Positions 26,989 to 36,012 of a stretch of DNA of 64,000 nucleotides are shown one piece after another. Numbering within the stretch: the first letter of the stretch is position 1; each line of letters begins with the position of its first letter. A model generated the notes under the pieces. It was not told the origin of the DNA, did no database searches, and saw only the letters and a list, made by a program, of their open reading frames with translations. Origin of the DNA: Silanimonas sp. (GTDB lineage Bacteria > Pseudomonadota > Gammaproteobacteria > Xanthomonadales > Xanthomonadaceae); assembly GCF_027531545.1 (NCBI RefSeq), contig NZ_JAPZSC010000020.1:1-64000 (forward strand), written 5' to 3'. The position numbers and the translations under genes are program-made.

Positions 26989-28210
26989 GCATCGCCTCCA
27001 CGGGGTCGAGTCGCGCCGCGCGTCGCGCCGGGGCCATGGCCGCGAGCATGCCCACCACCGTGGCCATCGCCGAGGCACCGACGAACAGCGTCGGCGTGAC
27101 CACCAGCGAGAACGCACCACGGCCGGAGCGGGCGAGGCCCATCAGCTCCCACAGGCCGAGTAGCCCCGCGCCGATCAGGCAGCCGAAGGCCGCGCCGATG
27201 AGGCCGACCAGCGCGCCCTGCAGCAGGAACACCCGCAGCACCTGGCCGCGCTGCGTGCCCATCGCACGCAGGATGCCGATCTCGCGGCCGCGCTGCACCA
27301 CGCTCACCGCCAACACGCTGGCGATGCCGAAGGCGGCGGAGAGCCCAACGAACACCTTGATCAGGTTGGTCGACATGCTCTGTGCCGACAGCGCGCCGAG
27401 GATGTTGCTGTTGAGCGTCATCCAGCTTTCGGCCTGGATGCCGAGGCGTGCGGCGATCTGCTGGGCCACGTCTTCGGCCTCGAAGATCTCGCGCACGCGC
27501 AGGTCGATGCTGGTGGCGCCACCCGGCAGGTCGAGCAAGCTCTGCGCCGGCTTCATCGCGAGGTAGACGAAGCGGCCGTCGAGGTCGCGCACGCCGAGTT
27601 CGAACAGCGCGACGATGGTGAACACATCGCTGCGGCCATCGCCGGTATCGAGGCGGATGCGGTCGCCCAGCTGGGCCCCGAGGTCTTTCGCGAGCTCACG
27701 GCCGATCGCCACGTCATTGCCGACGATGCGCCAGCGCCCTTCCTGCACGTTGTCGGGCACCGGCACGATGCGCACGTAGCGCTCCGGGTCGATGCCCATC
27801 AGCACCACGGCGCGGCTGGCCGCGCCGCGACGCGCCAAGGCGGGGCCGGAGACCAGCGGCGAGATCGCCGTCACTTCGGGAAAGCCGGCCAGTGCGGTTT
27901 CGATGCGCTGCCACTGGTCGACCGAGCGCAGGCGTTGCGCGCGCTGGTCAACGCGGGAGAGCACCGCCGTCTCGCCGTCGACGCGCAGCGGCCGGGCCAC
28001 CTCGTCCGGGGCGCTGATGCGGATGTGCGCCTGCGTGCCCAGCGTGCGATCGATGATCTGCTTCTGCAGGCCGCCGATCAGCGCCGTCAGGAAGACGATG
28101 ACGGCTACGCCCACGCCGATGCCGGTGATGATCAGCAGGGTCTGGGCGCGGCCTTCCAGCAGCAGGCGGGTGGCCAGCGTCCATTCGAACCAGAGCCGCG
28201 ACACGCTCAT
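26978..28210 (-). CDS. ABC transporter permease, FtsX/MacB-LolC type
   Basis: This 410-residue permease has one N-terminal membrane helix (about 24-45), a large periplasmic domain (about 48-280), and three C-terminal helices (about 290-400) with the [13 protein letters not shown] segment between the first two, ending [12 protein letters not shown]. This is the four-helix FtsX fold of MacB-type efflux and LolCE-type lipoprotein pumps. With the adjacent HlyD-like protein it fits a MacAB-like exporter more than Lol. It overlaps both neighbours in the operon (4 bases upstream, 11 downstream). Substrate is unknown. Confidence 0.92.
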
Positions 28211-29400
28211 TCCGCCGCGGCGACGCGCACGCGCGCACCGTCAGCAGGCGCACCGGCCAGCGGCAGCACGGCTTCGCCTTCGGTGAGGCCTTCGAGCACT
28301 TCCACGCGGTCCACGCCGCGCAGGCCGAGCGTCACCGGCACGCGCTGCACGCGCCCCTCGCGAACGACGAGCACCGTCGACGGCCCAGCGCTGTCGCTGG
28401 CATCGACGGCATCGATCGGCAGCACCAGGGCGCGCTCGCGACGCCCGACTTCGATGTCGATGGAGACGGTCATGTCCTGCCGCAGCGTGGCCGGCGGCTC
28501 GGGTACTTCGACGCGGACTTCGACGGTGCCGGTCTGCGGGTCGACGGCCGGCGCGATGAAGACCACGCGGGCCGGCAGGCGCTGGCTGGGGAAGGCATCG
28601 GCGGAGACGAGGGCCGACTGCCCTTCGGCGAGTCGCTCGAGATTGCGTTCGTCGACCTGCGCGACGACGAGCAGGTCACCCTCGCGGGCGAGCTCGACGA
28701 TGCCGCGGCCGGCCTGCACCACGTCGCCGGGCTCGGCGAGCCGGCGCAGCACGGTGCCGGCCACCCGCGTGCGGATGACGGCCTGCGCCAGCGCGGCCTC
28801 GGCCGTGGCGACGCGATCGCGCAGCAGGCGTTCGGTGCTGCCACCGGGGCCGGACGCTCGGGCCTGCGCTTCCGCTCCCGCCAACGCGGCGTCGGCCACC
28901 CGGCGGGCCTGTGCGGCCTGTTCGGCGCGGTCGCGGGCCACGAGGCCCTTGGCGGCGAGTTCGGCGAAGCGCGCGGCATCGCGGCGCGCTTGCTCGGCCG
29001 CACCACGGGCCTGCACCAGCGTGGCCGCGTCCACCGGACGCTCGCGCTCGAGAAGCTGCGCGAAGGCCGCACGGGCTTCCTCCAACTTCGCGCGCTCGTC
29101 GTCATCCGACAGACGGGCGACGACATCGCCGGCGGCAAGGCGATCACCCTCGCGCACCGGGCGCTCGAGGACCGTGCCGGTGATCTCGCTGCCAACGGTC
29201 ACGCGCGACGGCGTCTCGACGCGGCCCGTGGCGACGACATTGGCCAGCAGGGGCCGGGCCTCGACGCGATACGCCTCGACGACGGGGCCGAACAGCCAGC
29301 CCGGCACGCGCGAGGCGATGAAGAGGAGCACGAGCGCCGCGACGACCCAAGGCCAGCGGCGACGCAGCGCAGGAAGGAGGGCGCGCAGGGAAATCGACAT
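28207..29400 (-). CDS. Periplasmic adaptor (HlyD/MacA-like membrane fusion protein)
   Basis: The protein has 397 residues: one N-terminal membrane helix (about 16-35), a split biotinyl-lipoyl domain (VGSEITGTVLERPVREGD, then VIRTRVAGTVLRRLAEPGD), an alpha-helical hairpin rich in Ala/Arg/Glu between them, and a beta-barrel domain. It bridges the inner-membrane permease and an outer-membrane channel. It is the first gene of a three-gene operon with the permease and ATPase. No TolC-like gene adjoins, so an outer-membrane partner would be encoded elsewhere. Confidence 0.92.
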   Translation of the reverse strand: MSISLRALLPALRRRWPWVVAALVLLFIASRVPGWLFGPVVEAYRVEARPLLANVVATGRVETPSRVTVGSEITGTVLERPVREGDRLAAGDVVARLSDDDERAKLEEARAAFAQLLERERPVDAATLVQARGAAEQARRDAARFAELAAKGLVARDRAEQAAQARRVADAALAGAEAQARASGPGGSTERLLRDRVATAEAALAQAVIRTRVAGTVLRRLAEPGDVVQAGRGIVELAREGDLLVVAQVDERNLERLAEGQSALVSADAFPSQRLPARVVFIAPAVDPQTGTVEVRVEVPEPPATLRQDMTVSIDIEVGRRERALVLPIDAVDASDSAGPSTVLVVREGRVQRVPVTLGLRGVDRVEVLEGLTEGEAVLPLAGAPADGARVRVAAAE

Positions 29401-29495
29401 GGCCCGAGCGTAGCGCAGGCTGGGACTGGCACACCGTGCGGAAGCGCGCCAGGCTCGCCAGACCCCGCGCCGCGTGCGCTGCCCCGGAGACCGCC

Positions 29496-30275
29496 ATGCC
29501 CGTCCACACCCCCTCCCTCGGTGCGCCGTGCTGGTTCGAACTGGCGAGCACGGACCCCGCGCGTTCCATCGCGTTCGCCCAAGCGGTGTTCGGCTGGTCG
29601 GCCGATGAGCAGGGCATGCCCACGGGCCCCTACGCCTTCATGGCCAATTCGACCGCCGCGGTGGGCGCCATCTGTGGCCTGCCACCCGACGCCGAGGGCG
29701 CACCCTCGTTCTGGAGCGCCTACTTCCTCGTCGCGGACGTCGATGCCTCGCGCGCGAAAGCCATCGCGCTCGGCGCCACGCCCTTCGGCGAGCCCTTCGA
29801 CGCGCCGGGCATGGGCCGCGGCGCCGTGCTGGCCGACCCGGGCGGCGCGGTCTTCAATCTCTGGCAGGCGGATGCGTCCGGGGGCGGCGACTTCGCGATG
29901 TTCGAGGACCACAGCATCGGCTGGGTGGAACTCGCCACGCGCGATGTCGATGCCGCGCAGCGCTTCTACGGCGAACTGCTCGGCTGGACCTTCAAGGACT
30001 CGGCGAATGCGCCGGCCGGCACGCGCTACAGCGAATACGCCGCCGGCGACACGCACTACGGCGGCCTGTTGCAGATGACGGCGGAATGGGGCGACCTGCC
30101 CGAGCACTGGTCGCTCTACGCGGTCGTTCCGGACCTCGATGCCGCGCTGGCCGCCACCGCAAGCGCGGGCGGCAGCGTCAGCGTGCCGGCCTTCGACGCG
30201 CCGGGCGTGGGCCGCATCGCCCGCATCGACGACCCGACCGGCGCCGGGCTCTACCTGATCGAACTGGCCCGCTGA
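29496..30275 (+). CDS. VOC (glyoxalase-fold) protein with two domains
   Basis: The protein has 259 residues made of two vicinal-oxygen-chelate units (about 8-127 and 136-256), each starting with the WFELASTDPARSIAFAQAVFGW type of segment and ending in a DP.G strand. The family includes glyoxalases, dioxygenases and antibiotic-resistance binders; this member resembles CFP30-like proteins of unknown substrate. The start at 29496 (MPVHTPSLG) has CGGAGA upstream. Its last 25 bases overlap the convergent short-chain dehydrogenase gene. Confidence 0.87.
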   Translation: MPVHTPSLGAPCWFELASTDPARSIAFAQAVFGWSADEQGMPTGPYAFMANSTAAVGAICGLPPDAEGAPSFWSAYFLVADVDASRAKAIALGATPFGEPFDAPGMGRGAVLADPGGAVFNLWQADASGGGDFAMFEDHSIGWVELATRDVDAAQRFYGELLGWTFKDSANAPAGTRYSEYAAGDTHYGGLLQMTAEWGDLPEHWSLYAVVPDLDAALAATASAGGSVSVPAFDAPGVGRIARIDDPTGAGLYLIELAR

Positions 30276-31180
30276 CGCAGGAAGGCCACCAGCGCCTCGG
30301 CGCTCGCGCCGCCGCGCGTCATGGCGAAGGCGTGCTCGGTGTCGCGGTGGCGATCGAGCCAAAGGCCGCCCTCCGCGCGCGGCTCGGGGCGCGTGGCCGC
30401 CAGCCAAAGCGCCGTATCGGCACCCTGCTCGCCGGTGCGCAGCAGCCGGCGCAGCACGCGGCGGAAGCCCGGCAAAGCGCTGCGCACGCCATCGGTATCG
30501 ACCCAGCCCGGATGCATCACCTGCGCGCGCGGTCCGTGCGCCTCCGCGTTCCAGGCCCGCGTGAGCTCGATCTGCGCGCGCTTGTGCTGCGCATAGGCCA
30601 TGAAGCCGTCGTGGTGGGCCGCGTCGCGCGCCTCGAGCGCGTCGAGATCGAGCTTCGCGCCGTAAGCGCCGCCGGAGCTCATCGAGATGATCAAGCTGCC
30701 CGCGTCGAGGGCGCCGGCCCCGCGCAGGGCCGTCGTCATCGCGAAGGGAACCAGCAGGTTGGTCGCGAAGCTGGTTTCCACGCCTTCGGACGTCACCGTG
30801 TGCCCGTGGAGCATCACGCCGACGTTGTGCACCAGCACGTCGAAGCGCGGGGCGTGCGCCGCCCAGGCCCCGGTCGCCGAGATCCGCGACAGGTCCAGCG
30901 GAACGGCATGCAGGCGGCGGGCGTCGTCGCCGGCATCGCGCCGCAGCGCCTCGAGCTTGCCGGGGTCGCGCGCCAGGGCATGCACCTCGGCACCGCCCCG
31001 CAAGGCACCGAGCACGATGGCGCGGCCGATGCCGCCGCTGGCGCCGGTCACGCACCAGCGCTGCCCAGCGAAATTGAGGGGCGGCGCGGGGCGGGCGGCC
31101 AACCGGCGGCGATGTCCGAGGGTCGAGAACGGCCCGAGGAAGCGGGCATAGAAAACCAGCGAGGCGAGTGTCTTCAGCAT
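30251..31180 (-). CDS. Short-chain dehydrogenase/reductase (DHRS12-like)
   Basis: The protein has 309 residues. After a hydrophobic start (MLKTLASLVFYARFLGPF) it has the TGASGGIGR cofactor loop, the NVGVM strand, a serine-containing ISMSSGGAYG segment and the YAQHK (Tyr-x3-Lys) active site. The layout matches DHRS12-type dehydrogenases; substrate is unknown. The start at 31180 is chosen because it gives the family N-terminus; two in-frame ATGs lie upstream. It is divergent from the CrbR-like gene across 99 bases. Confidence 0.87.
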   Translation of the reverse strand: MLKTLASLVFYARFLGPFSTLGHRRRLAARPAPPLNFAGQRWCVTGASGGIGRAIVLGALRGGAEVHALARDPGKLEALRRDAGDDARRLHAVPLDLSRISATGAWAAHAPRFDVLVHNVGVMLHGHTVTSEGVETSFATNLLVPFAMTTALRGAGALDAGSLIISMSSGGAYGAKLDLDALEARDAAHHDGFMAYAQHKRAQIELTRAWNAEAHGPRAQVMHPGWVDTDGVRSALPGFRRVLRRLLRTGEQGADTALWLAATRPEPRAEGGLWLDRHRDTEHAFAMTRGGASAEALVAFLRQRASSIR

Positions 31181-31279
31181 GAGGGCAGTTTGGCCCATCG
31201 GAAGGCGAGGCGCAGTGAGCGGCACGCGAGTGCGGGGTGAGGGCGCGCACCGCGGGCCCGGCTGCTAGGCTTCCGGCCC

Positions 31280-31933
31280 ATGCCGCTCCTGCTCGTCGCC
31301 GATGACCACCCGCTGTTCCTCGATGCGCTGAAGCGCCTCGTCGGCGGTTTCTGGCCCGACGTCGCGGTGCAGGAGGCCAGCGATGCGGAGAGTGTCTTCG
31401 CCCTCGCGGAAGCTCAGCCCGACGCCGACCTGCTGCTGCTCGACCTGACCATGCCCGGGGCCCGCGGTTTCTCGGTGCTGGTGCACCTGCGCGCCCAGCA
31501 TCCCGCCCTCCCGATCGTGATGGTCAGCGCCCGCGACGACGCCGACACCCGCCGCCGCGCGCTGGACCACGGTGCCGCCGGCTTCCTGTCGAAATCGGCT
31601 TCGCCGGAGGAAATGCAGCGCACGCTCGATGCCGTGCTGGCCGGCGACCGCCCCCAGCCGCCCCCCGCCAGCGCGCCGGTGGGCCCCGATGAACGCGCCA
31701 TCGCCGCGCGCATCGCCACGCTGACACCCGCGCAGTTCCGGGTGCTCAGCCGCGTGGCCGCCGGCCTGCTGAACAAGCAGATCGCCTGGGAACTCGGCAT
31801 CGGCGAGGCCACGGTGAAGGCCCACATGGGCGCGGTGCTCGACAAGCTCGGTGCCACCAACCGCACGCAGGCCGTGCTGATGCTCGGGCAACTCGGTCTC
31901 GAACCGCCGGCGCCCATCCCCGACGAAGAGTGA
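31280..31933 (+). CDS. NarL/LuxR-type response regulator, CrbR-like
   Basis: The protein has 217 residues. A receiver domain (about 1-120) shows the acidic pair Asp8-Asp9, phospho-acceptor Asp55 (LLLLDLTMPG) and Lys105 (FLSKS). A LuxR-type helix-turn-helix follows (about 145-205: LTPAQFRVLSRVAAGLLNKQIAWELGIGEATVKAHM). Its stop lies 23 bases from the stop of the convergent CrbS-like kinase. In Vibrio and Pseudomonas, CrbS/CrbR pairs of exactly these architectures activate acs and drive the acetate switch. acs, actP and DUF485 are in this window. Assignment as CrbR is strong inference, not proof. Confidence 0.88.
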   Translation: MPLLLVADDHPLFLDALKRLVGGFWPDVAVQEASDAESVFALAEAQPDADLLLLDLTMPGARGFSVLVHLRAQHPALPIVMVSARDDADTRRRALDHGAAGFLSKSASPEEMQRTLDAVLAGDRPQPPPASAPVGPDERAIAARIATLTPAQFRVLSRVAAGLLNKQIAWELGIGEATVKAHMGAVLDKLGATNRTQAVLMLGQLGLEPPAPIPDEE

Positions 31934-31956
31934 TCGCCGGGCGTGGCGGTGCGGGC

Positions 31957-34900
31957 TCAGCCCGCCGCCAGCCAAGCGCGCAGCGCCGCCGGCCGTACCG
32001 GCTTGTTGATGACGGTGAAGCCCGCCGCGCGAGCACGCCGGCGCAGCGCCTCGCCGCCTTCCGCCGTCAGCAGGAGCACCGGCATCGCTCCCCATCGCGC
32101 CACGAGCCGCTCGGCGAGTTCGATGCCGTCCATGGCGTCGTGCAACTGGAAGTCGACGATCAGGCGCGTCGGTCGCGACGTGTCGGCGAGCGCCAGCGCC
32201 TCGGACGCGTTCCCCACGCATTCGACGGCGACGCCCCAGCGCGCGAGCAGCGCATGCAGGGCGTCACGGATGTCGGCGTCGTCGTCCACGCAGAGCACGC
32301 GCAGGCCGGCCACGGCGTCGGCCGGTTCCATGGCGCCGCTGGCGGGTGAAGTCCCCGACGCCGGTGCGCTGCGCGGCAGGGCGATGCCGAACACGCTGCC
32401 GTGCCCCACGCGCGAGCGCAACGAGAGCGGATGGCCGAGCCCGTTGGCGAGCCGTTGGGCGATCGACAGGCCGAGGCCAAGGCCACGATCGCCCTCGGCG
32501 CCGGTCGCGCCGGCGCGACGGAACTCCTCGAAGATCAGCTCGCGATGTGCCTCGGCGATGCCCGGGCCGGTATCCCACACCTCGACCACCCAGCCAACGC
32601 GGCGCCAACGCACGCCGATGCGCACGCCGCCGTGGACGGTGTAGCGCAGCGCATTGGCGATGAAGTTCTGCAGCACGCGTCGCAGCAAGGCGGGATCGCT
32701 GGTCGTCCATGCGCGCGTGTCGACCGCTTCGATCGACAGGCCGCGGGCGCGCGCCAGCGGCTCGTATTGCTCGACCAGCCCGCACAGCAGCGGCCCCAGT
32801 GCCAGCGCCTGCGGGCGCGCCTGCAGTTGCCCGGACTCGATGCGCGAGAGGTCGAGCAGGCCGTCGAGCAGTTCCTCGGCCGCGCGCAGCGAGGCATCGA
32901 TGCGGCCGCTGATCTGGCGCTGCTCGCCACGCTCGTCGGCTTCGCGCAGGGCCGCGGAAAACAGCCGTGCGGCATGCAGCGGCTGCAGGAGGTCGTGGCT
33001 GAGCGAGGTCATGAAGCGCGTGGTCGCCTGCCGCGCCTGCTCGGCATGGCCTTGCGCGCGCGCGGTTTCATCGAGGGCGATCGAGAGCGCATGGGTGCGC
33101 TCCTCGACGCGCCGCTCCAGCTGGGCGGCGGCATCGCGCAGCTCGAGCTCGACGCGCTTGTAATCGCTCACGTCCGTGTAGGTGGTGACGTAGCCGCCGC
33201 CGGGCAGCGGCTGGCCGCGCATCTCGATCACCTGCCCGTTCGGACGGATGCGCTCGAACACGTGGGGCGCACCGCGTCGCAGATGCTCGAGACGACGCTG
33301 CACGTGGGCGTCGACGTCGCCGGGACCGCACTCGCCACGCAGGGCGTTCCAGCGGATCAGCTCGGCCACGGGCTTGCCCACGTAGAGCTGCCCGTCGGGA
33401 TACTCGAACAGGCGCTGGTAGGCATGGTTCCAGGCGATCAGGCGGAGCTCGGCATCCACCACGCTGACGCCATGGCTGACGTGCTCGAGCGTGGTGGTGA
33501 GCAGCTCGCGGTTGAAGCGGCGCTGCTGCCCGGCTTCGTCGAGCAGGGCGACCACCTCGCCGAAGGCCATGCCGCTGCCGCGCAGCGCCGCGGTGAGCAA
33601 TGCGCGCGCCGAGGCCGCGCCTACCGCGGAGGCGAGCAGGCGTTCGCCGAACTGCAGGAAGGCCCGATCGGCCGGCGCATCGGGCCTCAGCGGTCGGCCG
33701 CGCTCGGTGGCGAAGGCGGAGAACTCCGCGTGCGCGGCGGTGTCGCCGAGCACGCGGGCGCAAAGGGCGAGTACGTCGCCCTCGGTGGCACGTCCGGTGG
33801 CTTCGGGGTCGGGCTCCTCGCGCGCCGCGTCCGGCGCGAGGAAGGGTTCCGCCGCCAGCCGCGCCTCGAGGCCGGGCCGGTAGCGCAGCGAGCCCGCCAC
33901 GAAGGCCGCGACGTTCGCGAGCAAGGACAGCACGGTGCCGTGCGTGAGCGCGTCCCAGCCGGACAGCCCGAACATCGCCTCCGGACGCAGCATGGCGAGG
34001 CCGAACAGACCGTGGGCGAGCCAGTCCGCGCCAAAACCGAAGCCCCGGGCCAGCGCGGGCAGCAGAAGCGTGTAGAAGAAGACCGCGAAGCCGAGGGCGA
34101 TGCCAAGCCGTGCACCGGCCCGGCTGGCTCCGCGCCAGTAGAGGCCACCGATCAGGGCCGGCGCGAACTGCGCGACGGCGGCGAAGGCCAGCAGGCCGTG
34201 CGAAGCCAGCGCCACGTCGCCCGCGAACGCGCGCGAATAGGCCCAGGCCCCGAGGCACAGCGCGACGATGCTGGCGCGGCGAACCCAGAGGATGCGCTGG
34301 CCGAGGCGGCCGGGATCGTCGGCGCCGCGCAGCAGCCACGGCATCGCGAGGTCGTTGCTCACCATCGTCGCGATGGCGAGGCTGGCCACCAGCACCATCC
34401 CGGTGGCCGCCGATACGCCCCCGAGGAACGCCACGAGCGCGAGATCGACCCGCCCTTCCGACAGCGGCAGGGCCAGCACCCAGGCATCGGGCGGCGCGCG
34501 CCCGGCCAGCGCCGCTTCGCCGGCCCAGGTGATCGGCAGCACCGCGAGGCAGACCAGCAGCAGGTAGAACGCGAAGGCCCAGCGGCCCGGCCTGAGGTCG
34601 TCGGCCGACTGGCACTCGACCACGAGCACCTGGAACTGACGCGGAAGGCAAAGCAAGGCGAAGAACGCGAGCAGCGTCTGCGCGGCGAAGGGATCCGGCA
34701 GCGCCGGGAGGGGTGCGTCGCGCACCGCACAAGGGACTTCGGCACCGAGCAGTTGCCACGCGAAAAGGCCCACCACGACGAGGGCCAGCAACTTGACGAC
34801 GGACTCGACACCGATGGCCCACATCAGGCCGCGATGGTGGCGCGTGGCGTCGACATGGCGGGTGCCGAACAGGATGGCGAACAGCGCGAGCAGCCCGGCC

Positions 34901-35379
34901 GAGAGCAAGGCGGGGTCCTCGAGCGGCGCGCCGCGAGGCATGCCCGTCAGCACCTCGACGGAGAGGGCGATCGCCTTGAGCTGGAGGGCGAAGTAGGGAA
35001 TGGCCGCGACCACCGCGATGAGCGCGACCATCGCCGCGAGCTCGCGGGCGCGGCCGTAGCGCGCCGCGAGGAAGTCGGCGATGGAGGCCGTGCGCTGCCG
35101 CTGGCCCACCACCACCATCCGCCGCAACAGGTCGCCACCGAAGACGAGGAGCAGCAGGGGGCCGAGGTAGATCGGCAGGTAGCTCCAGAGGTTGCCCGCC
35201 GCGCTCCCGACCGCGCCGAGCAGGGTCCATGAGCTGCAGTACACCGCGAGCGTGAGCGCGTAGAGCAGGGGCCGTACTCGCGGGCTCGCGGGCCCGGCGC
35301 GATCGCCGCTCCAAGCCACGGCCAGCAGCACGCCGGCATACAGCAGCGAAAACGCCAGCAGGCTCAACCCATGGACCAT
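31957..35379 (-). CDS. Hybrid sensor histidine kinase with sodium-solute-symporter sensor, CrbS-like
   Basis: The protein has 1,140 residues. About 500 N-terminal residues form roughly 13 membrane helices of the sodium:solute symporter fold. A linker, a PAS domain (about 645-745), a coiled coil, HisKA with phospho-acceptor His795 (SLSHDLLQPLHAARLF), HATPase (NFIANALRYT, DTGPGI, GLGLGLSIAQ) and a C-terminal receiver with Asp1076 (LIVDFQLHD) follow. This is the CbrA/CrbS architecture. A transporter-like sensor fits a role in sensing acetate or flux of a related acid. GGGGGAA precedes ATG 35379. It faces the CrbR-like regulator and follows the exonuclease and DUF294 genes in the same direction. 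Confidence 0.92.
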   Translation of the reverse strand: MVHGLSLLAFSLLYAGVLLAVAWSGDRAGPASPRVRPLLYALTLAVYCSSWTLLGAVGSAAGNLWSYLPIYLGPLLLLVFGGDLLRRMVVVGQRQRTASIADFLAARYGRARELAAMVALIAVVAAIPYFALQLKAIALSVEVLTGMPRGAPLEDPALLSAGLLALFAILFGTRHVDATRHHRGLMWAIGVESVVKLLALVVVGLFAWQLLGAEVPCAVRDAPLPALPDPFAAQTLLAFFALLCLPRQFQVLVVECQSADDLRPGRWAFAFYLLLVCLAVLPITWAGEAALAGRAPPDAWVLALPLSEGRVDLALVAFLGGVSAATGMVLVASLAIATMVSNDLAMPWLLRGADDPGRLGQRILWVRRASIVALCLGAWAYSRAFAGDVALASHGLLAFAAVAQFAPALIGGLYWRGASRAGARLGIALGFAVFFYTLLLPALARGFGFGADWLAHGLFGLAMLRPEAMFGLSGWDALTHGTVLSLLANVAAFVAGSLRYRPGLEARLAAEPFLAPDAAREEPDPEATGRATEGDVLALCARVLGDTAAHAEFSAFATERGRPLRPDAPADRAFLQFGERLLASAVGAASARALLTAALRGSGMAFGEVVALLDEAGQQRRFNRELLTTTLEHVSHGVSVVDAELRLIAWNHAYQRLFEYPDGQLYVGKPVAELIRWNALRGECGPGDVDAHVQRRLEHLRRGAPHVFERIRPNGQVIEMRGQPLPGGGYVTTYTDVSDYKRVELELRDAAAQLERRVEERTHALSIALDETARAQGHAEQARQATTRFMTSLSHDLLQPLHAARLFSAALREADERGEQRQISGRIDASLRAAEELLDGLLDLSRIESGQLQARPQALALGPLLCGLVEQYEPLARARGLSIEAVDTRAWTTSDPALLRRVLQNFIANALRYTVHGGVRIGVRWRRVGWVVEVWDTGPGIAEAHRELIFEEFRRAGATGAEGDRGLGLGLSIAQRLANGLGHPLSLRSRVGHGSVFGIALPRSAPASGTSPASGAMEPADAVAGLRVLCVDDDADIRDALHALLARWGVAVECVGNASEALALADTSRPTRLIVDFQLHDAMDGIELAERLVARWGAMPVLLLTAEGGEALRRRARAAGFTVINKPVRPAALRAWLAAG

Positions 35380-35400
35380 CGATTCCCCCTTGCCTCGATT

Positions 35401-36012
35401 CTAGGCCCCACCGGCGCGGGCGCGCAGGACGCACCAGGCCAAGGCCGTCGCGGCGGCGTCGGCGAGCGCGTCATGGCGCTGCATCGGAGGCACCCCGGCC
35501 TCGGCGAGGATGGCATCGAGATCGCGATGCCGGGCCGTCTCGGGGTGCCGGGCCCACTGCCGCCGATAGTCCACGTCCGCGAGGTCGATGCGGCGGCTGG
35601 GCAGGGGGAAATCCGTGATCGCGCGAACGCTGCGATCGAGCAGCGCGATGTCGAAGTCGATGCAGTAACCCAGCAACGGCCGCGGACCGAGCCAGTGGAG
35701 GAAGGCCTCGACCACCACGCGCTCCGCTTCGGCCGCCGCCACGTCGCCGGGCAGGATGCGGTGGTGGCGGATCGAGTCGATGCCGAAGGCGCGGCCCGGA
35801 TCGACCCAGCGCTCGAAACGCTCCGACAGCACCACGCGTCCGCCGCGCACCGGGACGGCGGCCAAGCGCAGGATGCGATCGGACGACACGTCGAGGCCGG
35901 TGGTCTCCAGGTCGAGGCTCACCACCTCGTCCGCGGGCGGCGCGGCGAACAGCGCCCCCCAAGGCCCGGCGCCGTGGCGCCACGCCAGCCAGCGCCTGCG
36001 AAGCGCGTTCAT
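35401..36012 (-). CDS. DEDDh 3'-5' exonuclease (DNA polymerase III epsilon-like)
   Basis: The protein has 203 residues with ExoI motif LDLETTGLD (Asp34, Glu36), ExoII GYCIDFDIALLD and ExoIII HDALADAAAT, the full set of DEDDh catalytic residues. It is a stand-alone exonuclease, not the replicative epsilon subunit. Its start overlaps the end of the DUF294 gene by 4 bases, and it ends 21 bases before the CrbS-like kinase start. This DUF294-exonuclease-kinase order is, to my knowledge, recurrent next to actP/acs loci, but what the nuclease does there is not established. Confidence 0.9.
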   Translation of the reverse strand: MNALRRRWLAWRHGAGPWGALFAAPPADEVVSLDLETTGLDVSSDRILRLAAVPVRGGRVVLSERFERWVDPGRAFGIDSIRHHRILPGDVAAAEAERVVVEAFLHWLGPRPLLGYCIDFDIALLDRSVRAITDFPLPSRRIDLADVDYRRQWARHPETARHRDLDAILAEAGVPPMQRHDALADAAATALAWCVLRARAGGA

